Source: Panonychus citri (Eukaryota > Arthropoda > Arachnida > Trombidiformes > Tetranychidae). Taken from it: a stretch of 64,000 nt of DNA. The stretch is taken from assembly GCF_014898815.1 (NCBI RefSeq), contig NW_026515498.1, forward strand, positions 62,001-126,000, written 5' to 3'. Made by a program: the position numbers and the translations under genes. Numbering within the stretch: the stretch's first letter is position 1; the number at the start of each line of letters is the position of its first letter. Below are positions 12,631 through 25,900 of this stretch, one piece after another. Below the pieces are notes generated by a model. That model had not been told where the DNA came from. It did not search any database and worked only from the letters and a program-made list of their open reading frames with translations.

Positions 12631-14439
12631 CTATTCTTGTTCTGGTGATTTTTTCGGTACCAATTTACCATCGACCAGATTAAGATTAAGTCTATCCATT
12701 AGATCAGAATCGGTAGTTAAATTGAGATCTTTCAATCCTCGAGCTATTTCCATGTTTTCGTTACAATTAAAGAGTAAATTTCTTGTCGCATACGTGGCCC
12801 ATTCTCTGATGAAAGGGTTATTCATATCGAATGAGTGTAAATCAAGAATCAATGGAATTGCATCGATCTGAGAAGCAATTAATTGTAAATTTGGTCGATT
12901 GTGAGCTAGATTGGATACTAAGCGAACTAAATCTTTTTTCAATGTCGCCAAATTGCCTCCATTTTGTTCAGAATTCTGATTCGATTCTCGGTCTCGCAAG
13001 GCTTTCGCTTTATGTAAGAAATGAATCCTTTTAAGAGCTCCTATGGAAAGAGAAGACGAAAAAGAAAATATCAAAATTAGAATATATTAGTAAACGTAGA
13101 AGAGCAGTAGTACCAATAGTATTTCTGAACAAATTATCGTCATCAAGTGAAGGTGATTGATAAGTTTCGTTACAAGAAATCTCACAAACAATACTGATCA
13201 GTCTTGCAATGAATGTGACCTCATCCGTTGTCCAGTTTCTGACCTCATCTTGTGACAACATCAAGAGTTTTTCCTTCAATAGATTAACCAGAATATTAAT
13301 ATTATTCTCCTTGATTCTTATTCTACATCGATTATCATTATCCTCGGTAACCATTTTCCAAATTACATCGAGAATATTTCTGAAAAGTTAAGAAAAAAAA
13401 AAGAAAAGTCAAATGAAATAGCCAATGAAACAGAAAGAAAATAACAATAAACTTACAGATGACTTTTGGACTGATCGATAATCGATTTGAAATTGATATT
13501 TTGTCCCAACAAAAGCTCCACAATAAATAAACTGCGAATGACAAGTTAACATTAATTTTGAACTATTAATACGATTCAGATTCTACTTCATCTTACCTCC
13601 ATTCTGAAAGATCATCAAAAGATTTCAACAAAAGCCCATTGATCAGACTTGCGACATGAGATTCATTTGAAATGAACTGATTGAGAACCTCGTTGTCCAA
13701 TAAGCAATGATAAATAACGGCACTTGCAACTTTCACCAAACTATCATCAGGATTGACAATCAGCCTGAAAATGGAAAAGTCATTAAAAAGAGATTGAAAT
13801 TGAAGGCAACAAAGTAAAGAGATTGATCTGAATTACCATGGATCAGATTTACAATTTAAAACTTGGAATATAAATTTTCTGATTGGCCTTTTTTCCGATT
13901 CTGGTCCAGCGGTGATATTGGCATAGAATTGTAAAAGACATTTGATAGCATCAAGTTTATTTGTTTTCTCTTCACTTTGATCGAGATTAAGGTGACAAGA
14001 ATTAACTGAAAGCCAATCACCTGAAAGAAAAAGTAAATCACTGTGTCTATGATAAAAATAGAGAATAGAAAACAAATAATTAGAAAAACATAAGAAAATA
14101 AAATTCGAAAATTGTGACCAACGAAAAATCAACTTACCCTTCGATAAGCTCAAGATTAGCTGAACAACCGGCGCAACAATTTCTTAATAATCGAAATATA
14201 TTACAGAGAATATGATAATAACATTCATCTTTTTTATCTCCGTAATGGTCATTAATTAACCTGAAAAGAGAATAAATGTTTTGAAGACATGGACAATCAA
14301 GAACAATTGATCTCAATGAAATGTGACTTTTTTTCACAACAAGATCAAGATGAGAATCCAAAGAGATCCAATCCTGTTGTTGGCAAGTAAATAGACAATT
14401 ACCAAGAGATGAATCAAAAGATTCCAAGTTCCACTCCAT
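12631..14439 (-). CDS. ATXN10: Ataxin-10
   Basis: Six coding exons on the minus strand: 14439-14138, 14040-13837, 13764-13597, 13531-13457, 13379-13114 and 13040-12631. All have GT-AG borders and join in phase to give 474 residues, almost the length of human ataxin-10 (475). The best match is the C-terminal ataxin-10 domain: LLRN near the end of exon 1, then LVRLVSNLAHNRPNLQ and NNPFIREWATYATRNLL in exon 6, followed by the closing DGKLVPKK. Ataxin-10 is a cytoplasmic armadillo-type helical repeat protein linked to cytokinesis, neurite growth and cilia. Exon 2 has two acceptors: the upstream one (exon start 14040) keeps the frame, while the more pyrimidine-rich one at 14020 would put a stop straight after the junction. 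Its start codon is upstream of a long non-coding gap shared with the 3' end of PMCA. Confidence 0.95.
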
Positions 14440-14784
14440 TAGAAATTGGTGGGTGAGGGAGAGAGATAATTAATTACTTTGCTATGGGTAGTAAACAATT
14501 AACATTAATCATTTAATTGGGAAAAAAGAGAAAGAAACAAAACAAAAACAAAATTAACCGAAAACCAGATCAACACCAGACTCCACCTTCTCCTTTGCTG
14601 TTTGTTTACATCCGAAAACCGCGACTTTTAGATGAAGACAATTAAACAAATTACCGAGAGAATAAACAATTAAAAAGATTATATAAACACGAATGTAAAA
14701 CCGATAAACAAAATTAATTATATAACAAAAGAAAACAATTAAATGATTAATGATCGGAAATTTCGCTTCTGTAATTAGCCTTCT

Positions 14785-14935
14785 AGACTTTAGATTTAAA
14801 TCTAATTAGACTTGAACCCAAGTCTAAAGTCTAATGAATATTTAAAAATTTTCTAAAAAAAAGTTTAAAATTTTCCTCGAATCCATAAGTCCAGGCTAAA
14901 GTCCAAATAAACCGTTCGAATCCAAGTCCAAAGTC
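14785..14935. repeat. Degenerate AAGTCTAAAGTCTAA repeat cluster
   Basis: Three imperfect direct copies share the pattern GAAYCC...AAGTCY...AAAGTCYAA (about 14815, 14878 and 14917). An inverted copy, TAGACTTTAGA, lies at about 14785. The cluster can fold back on itself. One copy contains GTTCGAATCC, which resembles a tRNA B box, but no A box or tRNA fold accompanies it. Confidence 0.55.
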
Positions 14936-15801
14936 TAATCATTTAGTTGTGAAAGTTAAACTTTTAGAAGCTCTGATCGGACAAAAAAAGAAAACCAGAA
15001 AATCCTTGAAAGAATTTTTCCTCTTTTCTCCGATAGATGGCGACAAAAAGTTCGAAATTATAATTAATCTTTTGTTTCGTTGGAGTTTTTTTTTCTGATC
15101 TCTTTCTCTTGTTGTTTCATCTCAATTAGAATTCTTGATTAAAAAGGAAACAATTAACATCCATGTATCCGAAATGGAAGAGAGAAAAAAAAATCACTCT
15201 CGATGAAACTAATTCGTGTCCCATTGACCCATTAGATTTATTGTTCGACTCATTAAAGATTAATTGAGAGTGAAAAGATTAATCTATTTGATGATAAACA
15301 ACAATAACAACAACATAAGGTTGAAACATAAATAATTAATTAATTAATTAGTTAATTAATCCATCATGAAAAGAAAAGAGAGTTTAGTTGTATTCATTAT
15401 GTTTAAGGATTTAAAAGATAAATGAGAAGCAAATTAATGTTAATTGACGCGAATTAATAATAATTATTGTATAAGAAGAAGAGTAGAAAGAGAGAGAGAG
15501 AGAAAGAAATGGAACTGAACAAATTTCAAGTTAATTGTGATAATCAAATTAAGAGCGAAAGTTAATCACTCAATAGAAATAAAAACAATAATAATGATTA
15601 ATTGTATATGAAAAAACAATCCGCTGAGGAATAACCTTTATTCAACATTAGTTTTGTATCTAGAACTTGATTTGCGCTGTTTTGTGATTTACCACAAACA
15701 AAATGTATTTGCATCGCAATTTAAAACAATTTAGTTGCAATTTGTTGCTGATTAACAGGGTAGAGGAAAATTTTAAGAGAAAACAAGCCAGAAAGAAAGA
15801 G

Positions 15802-15805
<4 letters not shown>

Positions 15806-15855
<50 letters not shown>
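15806..15855 (+). repeat. (GA)n microsatellite
   Basis: A pure GA run of about 25 units. Confidence 0.95.
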
Positions 15856-15858
<3 letters not shown>

Positions 15859-15970
15859 ATTATGAGATTGAAGATAAAAATGATGAGTATGATACTGATG
15901 ATGGTGATGAAGAAAATGAAAGGATGAGGATGAGGATGAGGATGAAGATGAAGATGGAAAACGAAAAGAA

Positions 15971-16002
<32 letters not shown>

Positions 16003-16659
16003 GGTGTGGTTGTAGGAAGAAAAAGGGTATTCATGATAATGAACAATTCAGAAAAGGAGCAAGAATTTATGGTGAATGAAAAAATGCTCAAAACTATAGA
16101 ATTTTTTGTATTTTTGATATTTTCTTTTTTTTTTCGTCAATTTCAATTTCTAACAATTTATTAATTAGCTTTATCATTAATTAGCTTTGTTTCGTCGTCT
16201 TTGTCATCGTTATTATCGTTATGTATCAACAATATCATCGGTGTATATGTCGTGGGGTGAGAGAGAGAGATAGAGAGAGAGTTTGTGTAAATGTGTAAGA
16301 GAGTTTAGTGTATATGAGTGGGTGTTTTTTTCTTCTTCTTATATATAAATGTTTTCTTTTTTTTTCATCACGATTCTTGATTCTTTTCAGGCATTAATAT
16401 GAAAAGGAGATTAAGGAAAAGAGATAAGATTTCATGATGAGTGAGAAAAGAACGAAAAAGAAAATGTCAACAAATGATTTCGATTTTTGTTTGTTGGGTT
16501 GTCGTTTGTTTGCTTGCCAAATGTGATTTCAATTTTATCGTCGTTTCATTTTTTTTTGCTTTAATTTAGTTCAATTTGAAATTCGAAATCTATTTATATA
16601 TTTATATATATATATATTATCGTAACTAATGTTATTATTATTATTGAAAGTTTTCATCA

Positions 16660-16959
16660 TCAAACCGCTGTTTCGATACTTTGACTGTTTTCTGAGTCGA
16701 TACTTCGAGCCTTTTGATTAATGGTTTCCGGTTTATCCTTATCATCGTCAAAACTAAAACTATGAGCCACACTTGCACTTGCACTTCCTCCTCCACCACC
16801 ACCTCGGTCTCCGGTGAAAGGAGATTTACTTGTTGGGGACATCATGTTGGAACCAGTGTCAAGGGAAGCTGATTTCATGGCCGCTGCTCGACGGAGAAGT
16901 GACTGGGGAGGAGGATTCCTAGAGTCAACACCGCTCCTAAATGCGTTCACAACACGAAT
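16660..16959 (-). CDS. PMCA: PMCA alternative C-terminal exon ending in ETAV
   Basis: The acceptor CAG lies at 16962-16960. The exon begins IRVVNAFRSG, the calmodulin-binding segment nearly identical to vertebrate PMCA, then SLLRRAAAMKSAS, a Gly/Ser run and FSFDDDKDKPE. The stop follows SIETAV. ETAV is a class I PDZ ligand. The exon adds 99 residues, for totals of about 1224, or 1247 with the 23-residue optional exon. It is the last exon of the gene. Confidence 0.88.
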   Translation of the reverse strand: MRVVNAFRSGVDSRNPPPQSLLRRAAAMKSASLDTGSNMMSPTSKSPFTGDRGGGGGGSASASVAHSFSFDDDKDKPETINQKARSIDSENSQSIETAV

Positions 16960-19900
16960 CTGATAAAATACACGGAAGAAATTAAAGTTTAAAGTCGAAA
17001 ACAAAGGAAAGAAGAAAAAAAAACGAGAAAAAAGAACAAAATTAGAACAAAATTAACTGATAATTGCGATTAAATCATAATAATGATAATAAAAGACAAA
17101 CAAACATTGAGAAAATTGATTAGAAAAAGGTGAATGCAAATTGCGACAATTTTTATAAGCAATCAATCACTAAAACAAAAGTGAGCAAATGATAAAAAAA
17201 ACAATCAAGTAATTAGAAAGCATAACAATTAACAAATAAATGACATTAATTATTATCTATTGATTAGTAATAGACAATAACATTAATTGGAAAAGGGAGT
17301 TAAAGATAATATATTCATGATCCATGCAAATACCACGAGCTTTAAGTTTTTTTTTTGCAGAACTTGGTGAGATAACAATTAACTTAATTGTGAAAATAAC
17401 AATGACAATAAGGTGTTCACAGTTAATTTGATTGATTGGTGATAGATTCAAAGTGTGTGAGTGAGCATTGTGTTGATGTTATTGTAGATATTAGGTTAGT
17501 ATTGATACAAAATGAATACTTATATTATTTTTCTGTGCATTGTTGTTGTGTTACTATTAATATTAATACAATTAAATTTAATTACCATTAGATTAGTTTA
17601 TCAACAAGTCAATTCTAATTGCATCCAAGTAATAAATGTTGTTTCTAAATATTGAAACAATTAAAGTGAGTTGAGTGAAGGTGCTTAAAGGCTGTTAGAT
17701 AATAATTTCACTCGTTAACAGTTAATCCATTAATCCAAATGATACTTAGCAAATGATTATCATGATATTAAACTAACAGGGATCACACCCAATGTGATTA
17801 CATGTATACACTTGGATGCAAACATGAGAAACTATTGAAATAACATGAGAGATAGATAATGAGTTCATCATCAATTCATCTTTCACAATGAGATTGAAAA
17901 GTGAATGAGAAAAACAAAATGGTTGCTAATTGTGCGAGTTGATAAATATCATTAGAATTATATAATTGATTGATTTGCTTAATCTCATTCTTACATCTAA
18001 ATTGTTATTATTTTGGTTGATTATCTTCAGTTTATATTAATACATTAAAGTTAAATTATATTTTCTCCTTGTAGTTTTTTATCAATTGGGAAAAAAATTG
18101 AGGAAAAAGTGAAAACCGAAACAAAATTTACACAAAGAATCATGATAATGAATCCCTATTACCAGAATTATTCATTCATCATGCTACTCACCATTTGAAT
18201 AATAGGTTGGAAATACCATGTTAATGATTAATCATTTAGTTTACAGGTTAATTTTCAGCGCTGAGAAATCACTACGTTCTAATAGGCTTCTCGGTGTACC
18301 CTGAATGATATTGTTACATATTATATTTCAATCAAAAGTAATCAGAATTATATTATAATTAAAAAAAAAGTAATTGTTACTCTGTGTTCAGTGAGAAAAA
18401 AAAAGTCAAAGCTCAGTGATTTTTGTTTATCTTCATTTGGAGTGAGAATATGTTATCAGGGTGAATTTGAGTGTATCAATGGAGAGAGATGATAAGTATT
18501 AGAAAAGGAATACAAATGAAATTAAAACAGATAAATTCAGGGAAAAGGATGAGGTGTTGATGAAGAAAATGGTGATAATAATGATTATATAATGTGTATA
18601 TTATCATTTCTATCATTATTATCAACTTCTTATTCAAATATTGGGATTGATTTGATAATGAATATAATACATGGTAATGATGATACGAGAAGGAGGCAAG
18701 CATGAAAAAAGATGATAATGGTTTTCTTTCAGCTCATATAATATATAAATCAATTCATTTTTTTCCTCTTCCTCTTGCAAACACAAGCAAATATGAAAGG
18801 ATAATAATATATATATACAGTCAACTGCCAGATAATGAGACTCTCTTAAAATAACGTTTCTATTGTAACCAAGACAACCGAGCTGTGTTTTTAATTGTTT
18901 ACTTTTGTTAATTAATCATTTTTAAGAAATTTGATCGAAATTTTCTTAATTAAAAATGATTAAAATTAGTATTGGTCATTCAAAAGGGTAAATTGATAGG
19001 AAAAGGGGCTCAAAAAGCTCATTAAGTGTTTCAGTAATTAATTAATAGAAATCAAATTTTCTGTGTAAATAGTGATTTTAAGCTATTTTCAGAGAGAGTC
19101 TCATTATCTGGCAGTCTCATTATCTGGCAGGTGACTGTATATGAAAGAAGCGACAAAGAGATAATTAAATGCAAAGAAGAAAAAAAAACAAACTGATAAA
19201 ATGAATGAAACATTGTGAACAAAATAAAACGTGGTGCAATTGATAGTAATCAATGAATTCATATGAATTTGAATTTCATGAGTGTTGGTTAAAGAAGCGG
19301 AAACAAGAGTGTGAGCGATGTTGACACTAAGTATTGTGAGTGTTTTGTGTGTGTGTTATTATGTGTGTGTTTGTGTGAGTGAGAGAGTGAGAGTGAGAGT
19401 GATAATTGTGAAGAAGACAAGATTCAAGGTGAGAATTAGGAACAGAAAATAACAAAATTTGATATAAAAAATAAAGAAAATGAAACATTGTGACATTTAG
19501 GGAAATGCTGGACGAGCGAGGACGTGTAAGTGAGTTTATGTTTGTGTGACTTTGATAATCATCTTTAAATGATTAGTTGATTCAACTAATTAGTACAATT
19601 AATTGAGAGACTGTTTTAATTGTTTGGGAGGGATAAATGAGGAGCTTACAGCTTGATCAGTTGCACTTTTACTGTAGGGTACAGGGATCAATCGATCCTG
19701 TAGTTCACCTCCAATGACCTTTGGTGGGTATTCAAGATGTGGAATCAAGTGAGTGTGTCAAAGTGTATTTTGTGTGTGTGTTTGGTTGTGGTGAAGAAAT
19801 GGAGAGAAAGAGAGAGAGAAAGAAAGAAAATGAAGATAAGAAGAAAAAAGAAAGAGAATGATAAAGAGAAGAAGACAAAAGTAGAGAAATGATGATGATG

Positions 19901-22900
19901 ATGATGATGATGAAAGATAAATGATGAAGATGAAGAAAAAAAAGTTTAACGATTAGTAGATAGAAAATGAAAGCAAAGTGACCCAAGGATAAAATTAATT
20001 AGGTTTTAATTAACAATTAAATAAATTGTGAATTGTAACTAAGATACAGATTAAAGTGTAATAATAATGAATAAGTGATTAGGTGATGAAGGAGAGAGAG
20101 AGAGAGAGTGATGGAGAAAGTGATTTAAAGGAAAGAAAATGTGATGAGGAAGATGATTTATTCTTCTCATTCGAATGGGATGTTATTCTAATTTATTCTA
20201 AACTCGAGCTACTGACGGATCGTTAGGAATCAATTAATTATCGTAAATTAATTTTAAATCGTTAGTATTGTTTCCAGAAACTAATTTAATTCTCAATTGT
20301 TATCGCTAATGAGCAATAACGTGTTCCATTAATAATAATAATAATAATGATAATAGTCTAACATGTAAGATGACAGGATCGAAGTGGGAATTGGAGAGGA
20401 CGAAAGGAGTTCGGTGTGAATGGACAATAAACGATAAATATATAAGAATTATATATTCAAATGGATAACAATTAAATGAGTAATTTGACTGATTTAACAA
20501 ATGAATACAATTTGATTGGGGATTAGGATAAGTGTTCATTTGAAATTACAATAGGAAACGAAACGAGAAAAAAAAGAGATTGGGATTTATAAAGTGACTT
20601 TGTTGTTCAACTAAAATCTAAATTGTTGTTCGTCAAAAGGGATATTTGGTTTTAATTGTTTTTCGTTTTAACGATTAAGAAAGTTGATTAAATTGACTGT
20701 TAATCAATCTACGTTATTGTTTAGAACTAGATCATTTTTTTCGTATTTTGTTTTCGCATAAAAATTAACAGCACTTATCCAAAGAGAGTAATAGATTTGC
20801 ATCAGCGCTCCAAAAAAAACTGACCTCAACCAAAGAGAAGGTAAAGTTTTGTTCTTATAACGAGATTATTGTTACTCTACGTGGGGCGAAAGGTTGAGCA
20901 CCAATGGTCCGTCTGTTTGAGTGAATGAGTGATTGATAATTGAAGGGAAAGTGATCGTGATGAAATAAAAGGAAATGGTGATGGAGATAAATGAAAGAAA
21001 AGGCGGGAAAAGGTGTGAAAAAAAAGAGAAAAAAGAGAAAAAAAAAACAAAAAAAAAACGTAAAACAAAAAGATAACAAATAAAAGTTTTGAAATTGGAA
21101 TAGGAAGTGGCCTGAGATGTTCAGTGAGACATGATAACGATTGAGACACCAAATTGATTGTTAATTATTAACCCCAATTCTGATGACAATAATCACTGTT
21201 TACCAAAACTCTTGAATCATTTAGATGATCACAAGTAAATAATGATCAGAATTGAAGTTAAAGTTTCAGCGCAGTTTTAGTTGAATGTTAATTGTTAACC
21301 ATTAATCTTTTAGCAAAATATTTACTTAATCAACTTTTTTTTTCGTCTTTGTTATTGTTTTATTATCATTATTATTATTTTGTCTTCAACTGTATGTTTG
21401 TTTTATATGTTCAATCAGTTGAGAAACTTGAAGAGATGAACTTTTTGTGTTCTACTTGACTTTTTCGTTTGAATCTTATCATGAGATGATTATCATCATG
21501 ATAAGAGGTGAAAACAAAAAGGGAAATGAATGGACAAAGTTGTAATAGTAGTAGTGTCAGTGTGTAAGTGAGAGAGAGAGAGACAGACAGACAGAGAGGG
21601 AGAGAATATGTGAATCAGTGAGTATGTGAGTAAGAGAGAGAGAAAGTGAGTGTGTGAGAGGTTTTTATTGTATTTGAAAAAAAAATGATTTCGTTTTAAA
21701 TAACAATTGTAAATTCAATTTTGTTTGTCAATCAATTTGAATTATCCTATGAGATTTTTTTTTGGAACAGAGAAAAAGATTCATTGTTTTCATGAAGAAA
21801 GATGAACAAGAAGAAAATTTTTTGTTGATTAAAGTTTTTTTTTTGATTTACGATTCGTGGTTTTGACCAAATTGTCGAGTCAATAGTTAAGTTTATAGTT
21901 CATTTATTAATTGTGATTGATTAAAGAAGAAGAACAAGATTGGATGAAAGGATGGAAAGAGAAAAGAAAGATGAGGCAGGACGATGAGAATGATGACAAG
22001 GATGATGAATGAAAATGAATCTTAGAGAGAGAGAGAGAGAGAGATAGGGAGAGGGAGATAGAGACTGAGCTTTGTTAATCGTTGTTTTCATTTCATTGTA
22101 ATTTGTTTCTGATTAATTATAATCAATTTTTTCATCTAAATTATAATAATTATCATGAGTATTATCATCATTCTAACATATCGATTGTTATATTTTCATC
22201 CATAATTATCATCCTTTTCCAATAGTAATAATAATAATAATGACTAACCAAGAAAAAGGATCACAAATGATGATTAAGAAGCGAATAGTGGATTAAGATA
22301 AAGATGAAGAAAAAGGAAATGAAAATGAAAAAGGAACTAGAGGTTGACGATAATGATGGAGAGAGAAAAAAAATAGAGAGAAAAAGATGAAGAAAAATTG
22401 ATACAATAAATGGAAAAGAAGATAATTATTATGATTATTGTGATTCAATTTAGAGAAAGGGAGAGTGAGAATGAGAATGAGAGAGAAGGATTAAATTGCT
22501 ATTGCATTGATTATTATTAATTTGCTTTTTCTTGTCTGATTAGTTAATTAACAAACACTCATTGACACTTTCTATTCCTTTAAGTGGCTAGGAATAAGGC
22601 GTCGAAGGCAAAACTTCAATATATTGACACTGATTAAGAGATAATAAGAATAATAATAATTAACTAGTAATTACAATTATACTGAAAGAAGATGAAAGGC
22701 TTTTCGTTGTATTGAGAGAAATTATGAGTTGACTCGACAGAAAAAAGGATGAAGATGATGAATGGATGGAAGATGAAAGGGTAAAGGGTTTTGTTCAGGT
22801 GAGAAGGTGGAATAGAGATGGATAAGATTATCTAATGACAAGGGAAAGGATCAATTGGAAAGATTAGATTCCCTTAGCACATCTTAATTCACTTTGATTA

Positions 22901-25900
22901 ATTAGAATAACAAACAAACAGAAAGAAGAAGAAGAAGAAGAAGAAGAAGAGAGAGAGAGAGAGAGAGAGAAGGTGAAGAAAGAGAAACTAATAGTGATTT
23001 AAATTTTCAGAGAAAAAAAAAGTTAAGCGTCACAATTAAAAGTGAGAAATTAAATTAAGTTATAAATCAGCGACCGAGGCTCATACAGCACGAATGTTAC
23101 AATCAGATGATTGTAACTCACTAATTAGAATTAAAAATCAAAACAAAATCAAATAGAACTTTTTTTTACCGTTATCTTATATTCTAATCGAAGCAAACAA
23201 GAGAGAGAGAGAGAAAAGAAAAACAAAGCAAAGGATTGTAAAGGTTAGAGATTTTCGAAACAGACCACGTGATCCAATGAAAGAAAATAATTATTAATTA
23301 ACTAGGGAATATAATTAGAATTCTTTATATTAATGTTAGTAGTAGTAGGCGATAGAGTGAGAGAATAATAATGATAATAAAAAACCGTTATAATCGCGCA
23401 CGGAATTAGTTAAATTAGCGAATATGAAACAATGAAAATGAAATTTGAATTGTAATTGTTGACGAAAAACTAATTTCAATTATAAAAGGAGAAAAATCAA
23501 CAAAAAAAGTTTGTTTTTTGTTTATTTGGATTGTTAACCGTTTATATATTATATTAGAGTGTTTTTTTTTTGTGTATATATATTTATATAAAGCATTGAA
23601 AATAAAGTTTAATCAATTAGTTTAATTGTTGTTACGCATAAAATGCATAATTGGTAATAATAAGTTATATTAATAATAATAGAAAACAAAAAGCTATATC
23701 AGCTAATAGACTAAATTGTAAATTTTGTCTTTTCCATTGATTTAAACAGTTGAACAATTTAAAATCTCAATTGGGTTGCAGGTTATTGTAATTGTGTATT
23801 GGGAGGTTTAATCAATGGTGCTGATTAACTTTTATCTTGTCTTTGTGAGTTTGTCGTGATCAATATACGTAAGAAAAATTAAAACTATTGATTAAACTTC
23901 AATTTCAATGCTCAATATCAATCATATATATATTATTGATTAATATATATATTAGGTTGTTATATACTCTCTCATCAAATGCTTGTTTCATGAATACGAC
24001 TAGGTTCAGTTAGAAGGTGATAACCTTGGACTAGAGGGTTATTAAGGGCAGCCTGAGATCGCCCGTTAGGACCGACTGGTGATGGTGAAGAGGAGCTTAT
24101 TGATGTTGCAACTGATCCTTTGTTACCTCCGTTTCCTCCTCCTCCTCCTCCTACTATTCCAGTTTTGGCCTCTTCTGAGATTCCGATTGAACGAGATGAT
24201 TTAGAACCATTTCCGGCTAACTGCCAACTCGATAATGGAGCACTTTTACTTCGTTCAAGTTCACGTTGTTGAATTGAAGATGCTGATTCCATTGCGGTTG
24301 AACCTTTAGAGTTAAAGGGTAACCCAGACTCTCCATAGGGACCAACAATGTTACCAGCAAGAGTTGCACCTCGATAAAGAGGAGGTGGATGACGACGAGA
24401 TGATTGATTTGTATGATTATTATTGGAAATCATTGATGATGATGATGAATTATCTCGAGATGAATGTTGAAAATAAGATTGTTGTTGGTTTGATGGTTGA
24501 TGTTGTTGATTATTTAAATGTTGATTCTGGTATTGTTGTTGTTGTTGTTGTTGATTTGACTGCTGTTGTTGTTGATGTAATGATGGTGCTTTACTTGAGC
24601 TTGAACTGTTGATGCTAAGATCGTACGGATAATCGTACGGAGAAGGAGTTTTATCATCCTCATCGATATACGATATATCGGACATCGGACGAGGACCAGG
24701 ATGACTACGACTGCTTCTCAGAGAATGTAAACTATGAATGCTACGTTTGTCCTCCATATCTTCCAATGTGCTCTTAAATGCCCTGACTACTCGAAGCTGT
24801 TTGTAGGAAGAGAGAAGGGAAAAAGGAAAGAGGCGGAAGAGCAAGAAGGAAGAAAAGTGGATGATAAACAATCATCTTCACATCAAATTCAATTTGAACT
24901 GAAAGCGAGGGCACCACATACATATAGAGAGATACATTTATGTGTATATATTTATATATATAACATTTAGAACAAACAAAAACTAATTCGACGAAAAGAA
25001 AAATTATATAAATAAAAGAATCGAAAAATATAAAACATTCAAATTCATTTTCATTGGTATACTTAAATATCAATGTGTTAATATGCAATCTCATTGATTG
25101 CAATTGATTGGAGATCAATATTCTAGTTAAAATATTGATCACCGAGAATAGGATAGTCCTAATTGTAGTAATATAATTAAAACAAATTGATATTAGTTTG
25201 ATTAATATTATGCGATTTTGCGCAACCCAAAAAAGTTATTAGTAAAGTTAAGATTTTAAAATAGTCTAAGTTACGAAAATGTATATAAAAAGAGGTGCAT
25301 GTCTATTGGGAGAAACGATGATAATTCAACATGGAGCATGTCAATGAAATGTATTCATAAACAAATATCGATCTCCTTGAGCATGAATCAAGAAAACCAG
25401 AAGATTGAAACTGGTTCATCATCATCATCATCCTCATCATTATCATTCTATTACTAACTGTAAATGTTACCCAAAAAAATTTGGATCGATTTGACCTTCC
25501 CTTTTTTATCTTACTCTTCTTGTCCCGGAGTCGGCTCTGTTTATTTTCTGGTTCTGTTACCTCTGAAAGGTCATGATAAGGTCATAATCATTCATGATGC
25601 TAAGTAGGAAGAGACGGAGAGAGAGAGAGAGAGAGAGAGAAAGAAAGAAAGAAATATGGAGAGAAAGACTTTGCTCGAAAACAAATATATGTAATTATAA
25701 ACTCGATTGGATGACGATTGTTATCAATAATAATGACTAATTAATACTAATCAATGTTTTCCAGACAAATGAATAGTTACCATGTATAATGAAAAGATTT
25801 TACTATCATCATGAAGAAAGAGAGAAAGAGAGAAGACAAGAGCAGATAAAAGAAAACACAGTTAACAGGGTGACCCGAATCTATGTGAAGATTTTTTCAC

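Larger units (their letters stand above)
14440..16659. other. Intergenic region, ataxin-10 promoter to PMCA 3' end
   Basis: No gene is seen. It holds a small cluster of degenerate repeats (about 14785-14935), a GATAGATGGCG motif at about 15033 that resembles the YY1/Pho core, a long GA tract (15806-15855) and AT-rich DNA that probably carries the PMCA 3' UTR at its right end. Confidence 0.6.

Noticed and set aside
14905..14920. tRNA B-box-like GTTCGAATCC
   Set aside because: No A box, no cloverleaf and no matching upstream arm; it is part of the degenerate repeat cluster.
24364..24612. 82-codon Val/Asp-rich frame on the + strand
   Set aside because: It is the antisense of the poly-Gln and Ser-rich PMCA ETSI exon.
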